From: Psychrobacter sp. UBA3480
GTDB lineage: Bacteria; Pseudomonadota; Gammaproteobacteria; Pseudomonadales; Moraxellaceae
Direction: 5' to 3'
Assembly (NCBI RefSeq): GCF_002377945.1
Contig: NZ_DFQV01000020.1
Coordinates: 1-63,026, forward strand
DNA: 63,026 nt
Below are positions 29,853 through 39,250 of this stretch, piece after piece; the stretch's first letter is position 1, and the number at the start of each line of letters is the position of its first letter. The notes under the pieces are model-generated. The model made no database searches and was not told where the DNA came from. It saw only the letters and a program-made list of their open reading frames with translations. Both the position numbers and the translations under genes were made by a program.

Positions 29853-30758
29853 ATGAGCCTGACCGTAGACCAGCCAACCGAGCTTATGGAACTGCCTATC
29901 AAAGAGATAAAAGGCCGTAGCCTTTGGCAAGATGCATGGCGCCGTTTTTATCAAAACAAGGCGGCAGTGACGAGCTTTTTTATCTTATTACTCGTCGGTA
30001 TATTTGTCATCTTTGTGCCCATGCTAGCACCTTTTGGTTATGCAGAGACTGATTGGAACTTTATGCAATCTGCGCCATCGATTGAAAACAAGCACTACTT
30101 CGGTACGGACTCACTCGGTCGTGATTTACTCGTGCGTACAGCAGTTGGCGGGCGAATATCACTATTGGTAGGTATCGCTGGTGCAACGGTGGCGGTATTG
30201 GTTGGTACGGTGTATGGCGCAACGTCAGGCTATCTAGGCGGCAAAGTAGATATGATTATGATGCGCTTTTTGGAGATTCTAAGCGCCTTTCCATTTATGT
30301 TCTTTGTGATTTTGCTTGTGACGATATTTGGTCGTAACCTTATTTTGATTTTCGTCGCTATCGGATTGGTCTCTTGGCTGGATGTCGCTCGTATCGTCCG
30401 TGGTCAGACACTGAGTCTGAAGAGTAAAGAGTTTATCGAAGCGGCCCACGTCGGCGGGGTGTCAGGGTTTAACATTATCCTGCGTCATATCGTACCCAAC
30501 GTGCTTGGTGTGGTTGTGGTGTATGCCTCTTTGCTAGTGCCAACGATGATTTTATTTGAGTCGTTTTTGAGCTTTTTAGGACTTGGTGTGCAGGAGCCAA
30601 TGACAAGTTGGGGTGCGCTACTCCAAGAGGGTTCACAAACAATGCAAGTCGCGCCTTGGCAAATTTTGATTCCCTCGGCTTTCTTGGTCATTACTTTATT
30701 TTGTTTTAACTTTATCGGCGATGGTCTACGTGATGCGTTTGACCCTAAAGACCGCTAG
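29853..30758 (+). CDS. oppC: Oligopeptide ABC transporter permease OppC
   Basis: The second membrane subunit. The start at 29853 is favoured over the ATG at 29835: AAGGA (29843-29847) lies five bases upstream, and the earlier ATG has no such site. The protein has the OppC N-terminal domain before the first membrane segment, HYFGTDSLGRDLLVR, the EAA loop (KSKEFIEAAHVGGVSGFN) and the C-terminal SWGALLQEG block. Encoded 98 bases after oppB in the same operon. Confidence 0.92.
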   Translation: MSLTVDQPTELMELPIKEIKGRSLWQDAWRRFYQNKAAVTSFFILLLVGIFVIFVPMLAPFGYAETDWNFMQSAPSIENKHYFGTDSLGRDLLVRTAVGGRISLLVGIAGATVAVLVGTVYGATSGYLGGKVDMIMMRFLEILSAFPFMFFVILLVTIFGRNLILIFVAIGLVSWLDVARIVRGQTLSLKSKEFIEAAHVGGVSGFNIILRHIVPNVLGVVVVYASLLVPTMILFESFLSFLGLGVQEPMTSWGALLQEGSQTMQVAPWQILIPSAFLVITLFCFNFIGDGLRDAFDPKDR

Positions 30759-30785
30759 ACTCAAGCTCGCTAGGAGAACAACATC

Positions 30786-31949
30786 ATGTCAATGCAAGAT
30801 AGCAATAGCGCACCTGAGAAAATAGACTCTACTGTCCGTAAAGTGGGCGCTGACTCAGTGCTCAATGCCCAAGCCAATCAGGCCAAAAAAGTCAGTCAAG
30901 AAAGCAGCTTATTAGCAGTTAAAGATTTATCTGTGCAATTTACGACCGAAGATGGACTTGTGACCGCAGTAAATGGTTTAAATTTTGACCTGCATGAGGG
31001 TGAGACGTTGGGTATCGTCGGTGAGTCAGGCTCTGGCAAGTCGCAGACTGCATTCGCTATCATGGGTCTGCTGGCAAAGAACGGCCGTACCAAAGGCTCA
31101 GTAAAATTTGAAGGCAATGAGTTATTAGGCTTATCTCAAAAAGCACTGAATAAAATCCGCGCTGAGCAAATCGCTATGATCTTCCAAGATCCGATGACCT
31201 CACTCAATCCATATATGAAAATAGGCGATCAGCTTGCTGAGGTGTTAATTTTACATAAAGGTATGAGTAAAAAAGACGCGTGGGCGGAGTCGATCTGTAT
31301 GTTAGATGCGGTCAAGATTCCTGAGGCAAAAAAACGGATTGGTATGTATCCGCATGAGTTTTCAGGAGGGATGCGCCAACGGGTAATGATTGCGATGGCG
31401 CTGCTCTGTCGCCCTAAACTACTGATTGCCGATGAGCCAACGACCGCGCTTGATGTGACCGTACAAGCACAGATTATGGTGCTGTTAAACGAGCTAAAGC
31501 GTGACTTTGGTACAACCATTATCATGATTACTCACGACTTGGGTGTGGTAGCTGGTATCTGTGATCGGGTGCTCGTAATGTACGCTGGTCGTACCATGGC
31601 ATATGGCGAGACGGAAGAGATTTTTTATACGCCGACGCATCCTTATACTATTGGATTATTAAAAGCTATTCCGCGTCTTGATGATGATAAAGGTAAGCTT
31701 GAAACCATTCCTGGCAGTCCGCCCAATTTATTGAATCTACCGACTGGCTGTCCTTTTCATGAGCGTTGTACGCATGCGATGGATATCTGCCGTGATGTAC
31801 CACCGCCGCTTGAGTTTTTACCAAATGATCGTCAACGTGCTTGCCATTGGCATCCTGAGATGCAGATTGATGATGCAGGAGACGTTACCAAGGGTATGGC
31901 AACAGATACTAATACTGATATCAATAACCTATCAACATTGGAGGGCTAG
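30786..31949 (+). CDS. oppD: Oligopeptide ABC transporter ATP-binding subunit OppD
   Basis: An ATPase that drives peptide import. Walker [11 protein letters not shown], signature FSGGMRQRV and Walker [13 protein letters not shown] are all intact, and the C-terminal oligopeptide/dipeptide domain has the Cys cluster [15 protein letters not shown], a region known to hold an iron-sulfur cluster in this subfamily. Residues 1-40 form a polar extension ahead of [11 protein letters not shown], which makes it about 50 residues longer than usual (387). Encoded 27 bases after oppC and 3 bases before oppF. Confidence 0.93.
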   Translation: MSMQDSNSAPEKIDSTVRKVGADSVLNAQANQAKKVSQESSLLAVKDLSVQFTTEDGLVTAVNGLNFDLHEGETLGIVGESGSGKSQTAFAIMGLLAKNGRTKGSVKFEGNELLGLSQKALNKIRAEQIAMIFQDPMTSLNPYMKIGDQLAEVLILHKGMSKKDAWAESICMLDAVKIPEAKKRIGMYPHEFSGGMRQRVMIAMALLCRPKLLIADEPTTALDVTVQAQIMVLLNELKRDFGTTIIMITHDLGVVAGICDRVLVMYAGRTMAYGETEEIFYTPTHPYTIGLLKAIPRLDDDKGKLETIPGSPPNLLNLPTGCPFHERCTHAMDICRDVPPPLEFLPNDRQRACHWHPEMQIDDAGDVTKGMATDTNTDINNLSTLEG

Positions 31950-31952
31950 GAC

Positions 31953-32975
31953 ATGACATTATCTAATATAGGCATAGTCAAAGAAAGCCTAGCTCCGCTA
32001 CTACAAGTGCAGGATGTACATACGACGTTTAATATCAAACAAAAAGGGACGTACTTTTGGCAAAAGCCTGACACCTTAAAGGCTGTCAATGGTGTCTCGT
32101 TTGAACTATTCGCTGGCGAGACTTTAGGTGTGGTAGGTGAGTCGGGCTGCGGTAAATCAACACTGGCAAGAACGATTATCGGCTTAGTGAAAGCCAATGC
32201 TGGCAGCATAAAGTTTGGTGATGAAGAGATAGTAGGCGCCTCTAAGAGAACCATGAGAATAAAGCGCAAAGACATTCAAATGATATTCCAAGATCCGCTA
32301 GCGTCGCTTAACCCACGCATGACGGTAGGTGATATCATCGCAGAACCGCTGCGTACCTACTATCCAGAAATGAAAAAATCTGACGTACAAGATGAAGTGC
32401 GTACAATGATGAAAAAGGTTGGGCTGCTGTCCAATCAGATTAACCGTTATCCACATGAGTTTTCTGGCGGTCAGTGTCAGCGCATTGGTATTGCGCGTGC
32501 ATTGATACTAAAGCCTAAAATCATCATCTGTGATGAGCCAGTATCGGCTCTTGATGTCTCGATTCAAGCGCAAGTCATCAATCTATTGCAAGACATACAG
32601 CAAGAGATGGGATTGGCGCTTATTTTTATCGCTCATGATCTATCAGTGATTAAACATATCGCAGATAGAGTGCTTGTTATGTATTTAGGTCATGCCGTCG
32701 AGCTAGGTATAAACGAAGCTGTATATGGAAATCCGACGCATCCCTATACACAAGCGTTGATGTCAGCGGTACCATTACCTGATCCTATTGCCGAACGTAA
32801 TAAGGTCATTCAGTTATTAGAGGGCGATTTACCAAGTCCAATCAATCCACCATCAGGCTGTGTATTCCGTACTCGCTGTCCAATAGCGGATAGTGAGTGT
32901 GCTCAAATCAAGCCTGAGTTAGAAGGTACTTTGGACCATAGAGTGGCTTGTTTAAAGAATAAGGTTGAGCTTTAA
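31953..32975 (+). CDS. oppF: Oligopeptide ABC transporter ATP-binding subunit OppF
   Basis: The partner ATPase of OppD. Walker A GESGCGKST, signature FSGGQCQRIG and Walker B IIICDEPVSALD are present, and the C-terminal Cys motif GCVFRTRCPIADSEC matches the family. The start follows oppD by three bases with AGGA upstream, so translation is probably coupled. Last gene of oppABCDF. A TTATCCACA inside it arises from the conserved RYPHEFSGG codons. Confidence 0.93.
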   Translation: MTLSNIGIVKESLAPLLQVQDVHTTFNIKQKGTYFWQKPDTLKAVNGVSFELFAGETLGVVGESGCGKSTLARTIIGLVKANAGSIKFGDEEIVGASKRTMRIKRKDIQMIFQDPLASLNPRMTVGDIIAEPLRTYYPEMKKSDVQDEVRTMMKKVGLLSNQINRYPHEFSGGQCQRIGIARALILKPKIIICDEPVSALDVSIQAQVINLLQDIQQEMGLALIFIAHDLSVIKHIADRVLVMYLGHAVELGINEAVYGNPTHPYTQALMSAVPLPDPIAERNKVIQLLEGDLPSPINPPSGCVFRTRCPIADSECAQIKPELEGTLDHRVACLKNKVEL

Positions 32976-33085
32976 TTAACCTACATCCATGATGCTATCG
33001 GTATAAAGAACACTAGTATAGATAATTCATCAGCGTAGTCAGTGATGTCCACTATGTAGTGATTTTAGCTGCGGTAGGGCATATT

Positions 33086-33340
33086 TCAATAAAACTCTAT
33101 TCTACTAAGTACATGCTCTTGTACTAGATAGGCGCAGATGTAGGCACTTGGCCATGCAAACATAAAGGCCAGCCCCCACGAATGCATCAACTCCATAAAG
33201 AATCCGTCGATAAAGCCTTGTTTGACTACCAATAAGGCTGTTGAGATAATCAGTGACATCATCATCGCCATCAGACCTGTAAAGATAAGGCGATAATATT
33301 TGCGGCGCGTACGTATTCTGACAGTGGGGAAGTTGGCCAT
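33086..33340 (-). CDS. DUF2798 family small membrane protein
   Basis: An 84-residue protein with a basic N-terminus (RIRTRRKYYRLIFTG) and two predicted membrane helices around LMAMMMSLIISTALLVV and GLAFMFAWPSAYICAYLV. This length and the MxxSxxxxxxxxxxNxG-like spacing with a central WxxAF motif are typical of DUF2798. Function is unknown. It is convergent with the opp operon. Confidence 0.7.
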   Translation of the reverse strand: MANFPTVRIRTRRKYYRLIFTGLMAMMMSLIISTALLVVKQGFIDGFFMELMHSWGLAFMFAWPSAYICAYLVQEHVLSRIEFY

Positions 33341-33553
33341 AGTATTTGGTTGTCCTACATAGTGTTAGCTACGCCCAGCCTATGATGCGGGCATACATTG
33401 TAAATATAATAGTCAGGTAATGAGCAGTCATGATAGACGGGGTGTGAACTACCAGTGTTCATCATACTCCGTGGAGTCGAACGGATAAAATCGTTATTAT
33501 TAATGGTAGGGTTCACGTTATGTTATTAACCAGTACCCTGCCAATCTAAACGA

Positions 33554-33585
33554 AAAAAGAAACACCAGAATATCTGATGTTTCTT
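33554..33585 (-). terminator. Terminator after the DsrE gene
   Basis: AAGAAACACCAGA pairs with TCTGATGTTTCTT (one mismatch) around a 3-base loop, with T on the minus-strand exit side (33551-33556). Confidence 0.75.
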
Positions 33586-33628
33586 TACTACCTAGTAGGA
33601 TTATACAAATGAACCATTTACGAGCATC

Positions 33629-34006
33629 TTAATTCAACTGCAACGACCCTTTCGCATTCATCAGTAGCTCAACCACATCATCACCGCTAATCACTTCAAA
33701 GCGCTTATCGATATCTGACTCTTCTACACCGTTGTGTTTCATGCAAGCGCCGCAGACCAATACTTGACCACCTTTTTCAATAAAAGCTTCTAGTAACTCA
33801 CCAGCTGGCTCAAACGGATCGCCGATATCTACATTATCTAGCGCGTTTGGTTTTGCCAGATGTACCGCATCCACCATTAATATCACAGTAGCAGAATGGC
33901 CTTTTTTCAGTGCCACGCCTGCCATGGTAAACGCTAAAGTAATTTTGCTTGGGTTTGATTCGCTATTATCAAATAGCGTACCGACATAATCTGTTGTATT
34001 AGCCAT
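33629..34006 (-). CDS. DsrE/YchN family sulfur-relay-like protein
   Basis: A 125-residue single-domain protein of the DsrE/F fold, proteins that carry sulfur on a conserved cysteine or bind small ligands. It shows TVILMVDAVHLAKPNALDN and the cysteine motif VLVCGACMKHNGV late in the chain, matching YchN/DsrE-like families. It stands alone, with no dsrFH or tusBCD neighbours, so a role in tRNA thiolation or sulfur oxidation is not supported by context. The function is therefore open. Confidence 0.72.
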   Translation of the reverse strand: MANTTDYVGTLFDNSESNPSKITLAFTMAGVALKKGHSATVILMVDAVHLAKPNALDNVDIGDPFEPAGELLEAFIEKGGQVLVCGACMKHNGVEESDIDKRFEVISGDDVVELLMNAKGSLQLN

Positions 34007-34183
34007 ATTATTCTCCTTATAAGACTATATTTGTTTTGTCTGAGTATGTACTCTCCACTATCCTAACATTTATTATATGTATTTATATAATGAGTTGTTA
34101 TGAAATAGTAGCTATAAGGTTGCTTGCTTGTACCGTCTGTTAAACAAGTTACAAGTAATGGATTTCTAGCTTATAAAGTTAAG

Positions 34184-34735
34184 TTAGTCAGCTGTATCGA
34201 CGGGCGGCCACGGACGATCAGCATCACTTTTGATCCACTCAGCCACGTAACCTGTTGGCGGTAGATCCCAGTCAGATTGGCCCAGTGCAGCCAGTACTTG
34301 TGCCGTGTCGATAACTCTGCCACCTTTGGTCACACCGGTACGCAATAGACCAGATGAGCAGGGCTGCCCTTTGACCCACATTGATTGCTCAATATACAGC
34401 CAGCGCGCGTCGATACCGACGATTTTGGTTTTGAGCGTGACTTTTTGAAAGGCGCGAATACGCTTACGGTATTGAATAGTACTGCCAGCGATGACCAGGC
34501 CCCAGCGTTGTTTTAACAACTGCTTGCCAAGCCCAGTCCGTACTGCAAAGTCCATACGACCCAAATCATATAGCGTAAATACGCGGCCGTTATTCATCTC
34601 CAAAAAATTATCTATATCGGATAAGCGGCAGCGAAACTGAATCTCACTGGTGTCCTTAAACGTCAGTGTGTCGCCCTTTTTTGCTTTTAGAGCAGCATGA
34701 GCAATGGTGCTAGCATAACGGATAAATGGGTACAT
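34184..34735 (-). CDS. Hotdog-fold acyl-CoA thioesterase family protein
   Basis: A 183-residue protein that resembles the thioesterase superfamily. Recognisable blocks are FRCRLSDIDNFLEMNNGRVF (the hotdog catalytic-loop region, with D and N), TLYDLGRMDFAV, GSTIQYRKRIRAF and IEQSMWVKGQPCSSGLLRTG. These enzymes hydrolyse acyl-CoA or related thioesters. Substrate not evident. It lies 59 bases downstream of the YheT gene on the same strand, so they may be cotranscribed. Confidence 0.72.
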   Translation of the reverse strand: MYPFIRYASTIAHAALKAKKGDTLTFKDTSEIQFRCRLSDIDNFLEMNNGRVFTLYDLGRMDFAVRTGLGKQLLKQRWGLVIAGSTIQYRKRIRAFQKVTLKTKIVGIDARWLYIEQSMWVKGQPCSSGLLRTGVTKGGRVIDTAQVLAALGQSDWDLPPTGYVAEWIKSDADRPWPPVDTAD

Positions 34736-34794
34736 AAAACACTCTCAAAAGGTTATAAACGTTGGCGTTATTATCTTGTCATTGATGACAGTGA

Positions 34795-35892
34795 TTATTT
34801 ATTGTCAGAGCCCACATCCTGAGAAGACTCGCTAGTAGAAGCCACGCCAATCCAATTAAAATAAGCGCTGACCGTCTCAGGTATCCAGTTAATATCGAAC
34901 TTTGAAGTCTTGGACTCTTTATCATTACTGACAGACGATTTGCTTTTGGAATGACCGTTGTCTGAGCGATAACGCAGATAACCGATGTGCCCACCGTGCT
35001 CAGTATCTAAGATAGTGACACTCTCAGAGACATCATTTGGGGTAGCAGTGAAGCCAATAAAAGGATCGTCCTTTGCACTGATTAATAGCAGAGGGTGAGT
35101 AACGTTGCGCAAATACGGCATGGCGGATGCAGTATGGTAATAGTCGTTTTTGGAGCGATATCCGTGACGCGGCGCAGTAAAGATGTCATCGAAATCACTG
35201 ATACGATTGGCAGCTTTGATAGAGTTGATTTCATCTTGCGTAAGATCGTTTGCCAATGCTTTTTTGATAATTGGGTTAAGCAGATAAGGCGTATAGATAC
35301 GATGACTCAAAAAGCTGTGCATAGTAATGGCAGCTGAAGACATATCGACTGGCGCGGAGATGACAACAGCACCTTTACATAGGACTTTGTCCTCATATTC
35401 GCCCATATATTTGGCCAGTGCATTGCCACCTAATGAGACACCAACGGCATAGATATTGGCATACTGCTCACGCAAATTCTGTAGCGCATGATGCACCTCG
35501 TCAGTGTCGCCTGCATTATAAAATACTGTGCCACTAGCCGGAATACCACCGCAACTACGGAAATGTGCCACCACAAAATGCCAACCTTGCGCGTGCATTT
35601 GGTACGCTAGTGCGCGTGCGTAATGACTGTCACTACTGCCTTCCATGCCGTGGAATAAGACAATCAATGGGGTTTGCTCAAGCTCGCCATCTTTTGATGC
35701 TTCTACAGGGTGCGCATCATAAAAATCATAAGCAATATCGCTCTCGTCCAATGAGTCTTTTTCGACCACGCGGCGGTAGGTCGGTGCCTTTGGCGCAAAA
35801 AACTTGGGCAAGATACTTTGCAAGTGTGGATTGGTCAGCCAAAAGGGCGGCTTAAAAGGTGCTGGAGAAAAAGGTTTGGTTGAAGTTGACAT
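34795..35892 (-). CDS. yheT: YheT family alpha/beta hydrolase
   Basis: The protein begins PAPFKPPFWLTNPHLQSILP, the family hallmark, and has HGMEGSSDSHYARALA (oxyanion region) and the nucleophile elbow GVSLGGNALAKYMGEY. The catalytic Asp probably lies in LISAKDDPFIG and His in EHGGHIGY. The YheT/ABHD1-3 families are predicted carboxyl-ester hydrolases or lipases with unclear substrates. At 365 residues it is slightly longer, with a polar tail. It is upstream of the thioesterase gene. Confidence 0.85.
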   Translation of the reverse strand: MSTSTKPFSPAPFKPPFWLTNPHLQSILPKFFAPKAPTYRRVVEKDSLDESDIAYDFYDAHPVEASKDGELEQTPLIVLFHGMEGSSDSHYARALAYQMHAQGWHFVVAHFRSCGGIPASGTVFYNAGDTDEVHHALQNLREQYANIYAVGVSLGGNALAKYMGEYEDKVLCKGAVVISAPVDMSSAAITMHSFLSHRIYTPYLLNPIIKKALANDLTQDEINSIKAANRISDFDDIFTAPRHGYRSKNDYYHTASAMPYLRNVTHPLLLISAKDDPFIGFTATPNDVSESVTILDTEHGGHIGYLRYRSDNGHSKSKSSVSNDKESKTSKFDINWIPETVSAYFNWIGVASTSESSQDVGSDNK

Positions 35893-36150
35893 ATATTGGT
35901 CTTATTTAATAATTGTAAAAAAATAAATAGAGTAGTGTGGTAAGGGTTTTTATCATAACGCCAGTACCTGTGAAAACCAATAATTTTCAGTGAACGCATG
36001 ATTACTGAAAACAGCTACTGGAAATTAGCTACTGAGAAGTAGCTGCTCAAAATCATTTACCGAGAAACAGCTACCGAAAAATCTAACAAGTAAATATATT
36101 GAAAAGAGAGCTGTCCAAAATTTGCGACGAGAGTAGTTCATCAGAAATTT

Positions 36151-36753
36151 TTAATCTTCTAAATTGTCTAATACTCGACCATCCATTGCTAAACGCTCTT
36201 TTAAATTTTCGACATCTGCTTCAGCAAGTGTGGCGATTAAGGTTACTTGCTTGCTATAGGCGACATCGTCGATACGACCGCCAAGACTCTCTATCATATA
36301 GCGGCATTGCGCTTCGGTCGCAAATTCTGCCAGTATTTGAATCTGGGTCATCGGTACATAAGGGTTTAGTATCATCTCGTCGACGGCCGCTTGAGCAGAG
36401 CCCGCATAAGCACGGGTGAGACCACCAGCACCCAATTTGATACCACCGAAGTAACGTACCACGATGACAATCACGTTGCCAATCGACTTATGCTGCAGTA
36501 CATTTAATATCGGTCGACCAGCCGTACCGCTGGGCTCGCCATCATCATCGAAACCAGCACTGGTGGTATTATCTGGATCACCGATGATGTATGCCCAGCA
36601 GAAATGCCGTGCATCGGGATATTGCTCGCGTAATTGTTCCACGTGAAACATTGCTTGCTCGCGAGAGGTCAACGGGTAGGCGTAAGCGATAAACTCAGAT
36701 TTTTTAATTTCGAGTCGCGTGGTAACGGCACGTTTTAGCGTTTGATAGCTCAT
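36151..36753 (-). CDS. yigZ: YigZ/IMPACT family protein
   Basis: A 200-residue protein with the UPF0029 (IMPACT) N-terminal domain: DARHFCWAYIIGD, then FDDDGEPSGTAGRPILNVL and RYFGGIKLGAGGLTRAY, and a DUF1949 C-terminal ferredoxin-like domain. YigZ has been linked to translation-related or nucleic-acid binding roles, but its molecular function is unsettled. The length fits. A parS-like site lies within the gene (36635). Confidence 0.88.
   Translation of the reverse strand: MSYQTLKRAVTTRLEIKKSEFIAYAYPLTSREQAMFHVEQLREQYPDARHFCWAYIIGDPDNTTSAGFDDDGEPSGTAGRPILNVLQHKSIGNVIVIVVRYFGGIKLGAGGLTRAYAGSAQAAVDEMILNPYVPMTQIQILAEFATEAQCRYMIESLGGRIDDVAYSKQVTLIATLAEADVENLKERLAMDGRVLDNLED
36635..36650. other. 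parS-like site in yigZ
   Basis: TGTTCCACGTGAAACA combines one half of the general bacterial parS (TGTTCCACG) with one half of the local form (CGTGAAACA); 15 of 16 positions match either palindrome. Confidence 0.65.
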
Positions 36754-36918
36754 ATTTCATCAGGCTTAGGTTGGATATGTTAAACTGGTCTGACTTTCGC
36801 TGGCTTTGTATTGAGCACAGTGTTCATTTAATTTTTCATTATAGTACCATTTCTAACCATCGAAGATAACGAGCCGCTCACGGCTGAGTGCTGGCGTCGT
36901 TAGTTTCTGATTTAGGGC

Positions 36919-36927
36919 TGGTATAAT
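36919..36927 (+). promoter_or_regulatory. Extended -10 promoter of rsuA
   Basis: TGG followed by a perfect TATAAT (36922-36927) forms an extended -10 promoter. The predicted start of transcription is about 36934, adjacent to the ATG at 36935, and no Shine-Dalgarno is seen. Confidence 0.55.
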
Positions 36928-36934
36928 AAAACCG

Positions 36935-37654
36935 ATGGTAGTAAATAGTATGCGTTTAGATAAATTCATTAGTAAAGCCACCGAGCTGTCGCGCAAAGAG
37001 TCAAAAAAGATCATGCACGCAGGCGAGATTACCGTAAACGATCAAGTGGTTAAAGATCCTGGCCTACATGTCGATGTGGTCAATGATGATGTGATGTGGG
37101 CAGGCGAGCCGTTGTCGGTTGCTGCGGGCAATCGCTATATCTTGTTGTACAAGCCTGAAGGCTTCGAATGCACGCTAAAAGTTAAAGAGTATCCAATTGT
37201 CACCGAACTGATTGCTGTACCAGAATTGGGCAGCTTGCGTATCGCTGGACGTCTCGATGTCGATACCACCGGTGCGTTGCTGATGAGTGATGATGGCGGC
37301 TGGCTGCACCGTGTCACCAGTCCTAAGCACGAGCATGCAAAGGTGTACGAGCTGACTTTGGCAGATGCAATGGATAGTGATGCACAAGAAAAAGCCGTTA
37401 AGAAAGTGGCTGAAGGCATCTTGCTTGAAGGGGATTACGAGCCAACCAAGCCTGCTGTTCTTGAGTTCATTGATGAAAAACATGCACGTCTGACATTAGA
37501 GCAGGGCAAATATCATCAGGTCAAACGTATGATGGGTTACTTCGGTAATCGAGTCACGGAGCTGCACCGCGCCAGTATCGGTCATATCAATCTAGAAGGC
37601 CTAGAAAAAGGCGATAGCCGTTTCTTAACGCCAGAAGAAGTTGCCAAGTTTTAA
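36935..37654 (+). CDS. rsuA: 16S rRNA pseudouridine synthase (RsuA type)
   Basis: RsuA makes pseudouridine 516 in 16S rRNA. The protein has an N-terminal S4 RNA-binding domain (RLDKFISKATELSRKESKKI), the catalytic-Asp motif AGRLDVDTTGALLMSDDG, and KYHQVKRMMGYFGNRVTELH. Two starts are possible: ATG 36935 (five extra residues, MVVNS) and ATG 36950 (MRLDKF, as most family members). The former sits at the predicted transcription start and could give a leaderless message. RluF/RluE remain distant alternatives. Confidence 0.86.
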   Translation: MVVNSMRLDKFISKATELSRKESKKIMHAGEITVNDQVVKDPGLHVDVVNDDVMWAGEPLSVAAGNRYILLYKPEGFECTLKVKEYPIVTELIAVPELGSLRIAGRLDVDTTGALLMSDDGGWLHRVTSPKHEHAKVYELTLADAMDSDAQEKAVKKVAEGILLEGDYEPTKPAVLEFIDEKHARLTLEQGKYHQVKRMMGYFGNRVTELHRASIGHINLEGLEKGDSRFLTPEEVAKF

Positions 37655-37723
37655 TAAATGAGCACTGAAACTATTAAGCTTTAGCCTTAGTATTTATCTT
37701 GAAACTATCGTTTTGAACCCATT

Positions 37724-37751
37724 AGCAGCCGCTACTTAGTGTGCTGCTTTT
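37724..37751 (+). terminator. rsuA terminator
   Basis: AGCAGC(CGCT) pairs with AGTG-T-GCTGCT with one bulge, followed by TTTT, about 70 bases beyond the rsuA stop. Confidence 0.6.
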
Positions 37752-38031
37752 TGCGGTCTGCTATATTGTATTTATGTCTACTACCTACCTGTGTTGCCTA
37801 TCTCTTAAAGCTAAGTAGCAGTTTTGCGATTTTAGCTATTTATTGCTTTGCAAAACTATCCCATATGCTACAGTCTTTTTTATCTATATTTTTATGACAG
37901 ACAACCCTTAAACCAACTCTAAAAATCTGACTAATCAGAAAATATAGTGCTACCTTTCAGTTAGTTGTAGATTTGGAATTGGTTTTAATATTGAAAACTG
38001 CCATTATTAAAAACCAGATAGGAATCTCTCT
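37752..38031. other. Intergenic region upstream of the DsbC-like gene
   Basis: AT-rich sequence with no supported ORF or structure beyond the rsuA terminator. AGGAA lies eight bases before the GTG start at 38032. Confidence 0.35.
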
Positions 38032-39096
38032 GTGACATTACCTGTATTAAAGTCCGCTAGCCTAATCAGCGTCATACTATTAGCAACCACTGCTTGCGCT
38101 CAGCCAAGTTCGGCGGATGCCAACAGCAATAACGTAACGCAAAGCACTACAAATTCACAAGCAGCTCAAGCAGCGAGTGCGACTGTCGATAAGCGATTGC
38201 GCCAAGTACTGACCCAAGCAGGCATCAAAACACAGATTAATTCTATTGTGCCATCCAAACTGCCTAATATGTATCAAGTGAATTTGGCCGGACAACTGCC
38301 GCTGCACATCACCGAAGATGGTCACTATGTCATACAGGGTGAGCTACAGAAAAACCCAAGCAAACGGGTAGTGACTAAAACACCAGTACGTAGCACGAGT
38401 GCGCAGGTAGGCGAACCTGTCAGTGCCTCAGTCAAATCGTCTATGCTAGCAAATATGGCTGCGCTTAAGAATATGAGTGCTAAAACGCCATTCTTTTATA
38501 CCGCAGTACCGGGTGTTATCTGGGGAGCAACGCTAGAAGGAGTGCCGTTTTTACTATCAGATGATGCGCAGTACATTACCGATGGCGAAATATCAGTCAT
38601 CGAAAATGGTCAATTTATCGGCCTCGATGAGAACTTTGAAAAACGCAAAAACCAGTCTGTGTTTGCGTCATTGGACAAAAGCCAGTTGATTACTTATCCA
38701 GCAACCACTACTGAGAGAGCCGTTATCTATGTAGCGGATGATGTGAATTGCCCTTATTGTCGCCGATTACATCAGCAAGTGCCCTCACTCAATGCAAAAG
38801 GCGTGACGGTCAATGTCATTGGCTATCCAATATATGAGGCGTCACCGAAGCAGATGCGTGGTATCTGGTGCCAAGCGAATGAAGACAGTCGTCGTCAAGC
38901 ATTTGATAAGGCGATGCTACAGGGTGAAATGACACCTGCATCAGCAAGTTGTACAGTTGACCATGTGACACCTAATCGTGAAAAAGCCGCTGGACTCGCG
39001 GTAATGGCGACACCTGCAATCTACCGTGAAGATGGCGTGCTATATCAGGCGAGTTTTGAGAGTCCAGAATTTCTAGAGTTCTTAGGTGTTGAATAA
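38032..39096 (+). CDS. DsbC-like thiol:disulfide isomerase with apparent double N-terminal domain
   Basis: A periplasmic disulfide isomerase/reductase. Residues 1-22 form a signal sequence ending LLATTAC, possibly a lipobox. The thioredoxin domain (about 225-354) has the active site DDVNCPYCRRLH (CPYC near 240), the cis-Pro stretch MATPAIYRED and an extra Cys pair (IWCQ, ASCTV) like the structural disulfide of DsbC. Two DsbC_N-like segments precede it: ITEDGHYVIQGEL (93-105) and LSDDAQYITDGEI (175-187), both with the (E/D)D-x-x-Y-x-x-x-GE pattern. This explains 354 residues rather than about 240. The start is GTG with AGGAA upstream. The gene is monocistronic, ending in a strong bidirectional terminator. 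Confidence 0.82.
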   Translation: MTLPVLKSASLISVILLATTACAQPSSADANSNNVTQSTTNSQAAQAASATVDKRLRQVLTQAGIKTQINSIVPSKLPNMYQVNLAGQLPLHITEDGHYVIQGELQKNPSKRVVTKTPVRSTSAQVGEPVSASVKSSMLANMAALKNMSAKTPFFYTAVPGVIWGATLEGVPFLLSDDAQYITDGEISVIENGQFIGLDENFEKRKNQSVFASLDKSQLITYPATTTERAVIYVADDVNCPYCRRLHQQVPSLNAKGVTVNVIGYPIYEASPKQMRGIWCQANEDSRRQAFDKAMLQGEMTPASASCTVDHVTPNREKAAGLAVMATPAIYREDGVLYQASFESPEFLEFLGVE

Positions 39097-39162
39097 TCCG
39101 ACTGGTATGGTTAAGTGTTTTTTAGTTTAAAAAATTAATATATTTGACTGCTAAACAACGTA

Positions 39163-39202
39163 AAAAAACCGCCTTATGAATCAGTTCATAAGGCGGTTTT
39201 TT
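39163..39202. terminator. Bidirectional terminator (DsbC-like gene / DUF2939 gene)
   Basis: An 18-base perfect stem, AAAAAACCGCCTTATGAA with its complement, around a TCAG loop. T-runs exit both ways. Confidence 0.95.
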
Positions 39203-39250
39203 ATGGTTCTATTCAGACATTTTTGCATCTCAAAAGCTGTCTTAAATAAT

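Noticed and set aside
32447..32455. Perfect DnaA box TTATCCACA far from the origin
   Set aside because: It lies in the conserved RYPHEFSGG codons of oppF, is single, and is explained by coding constraint.
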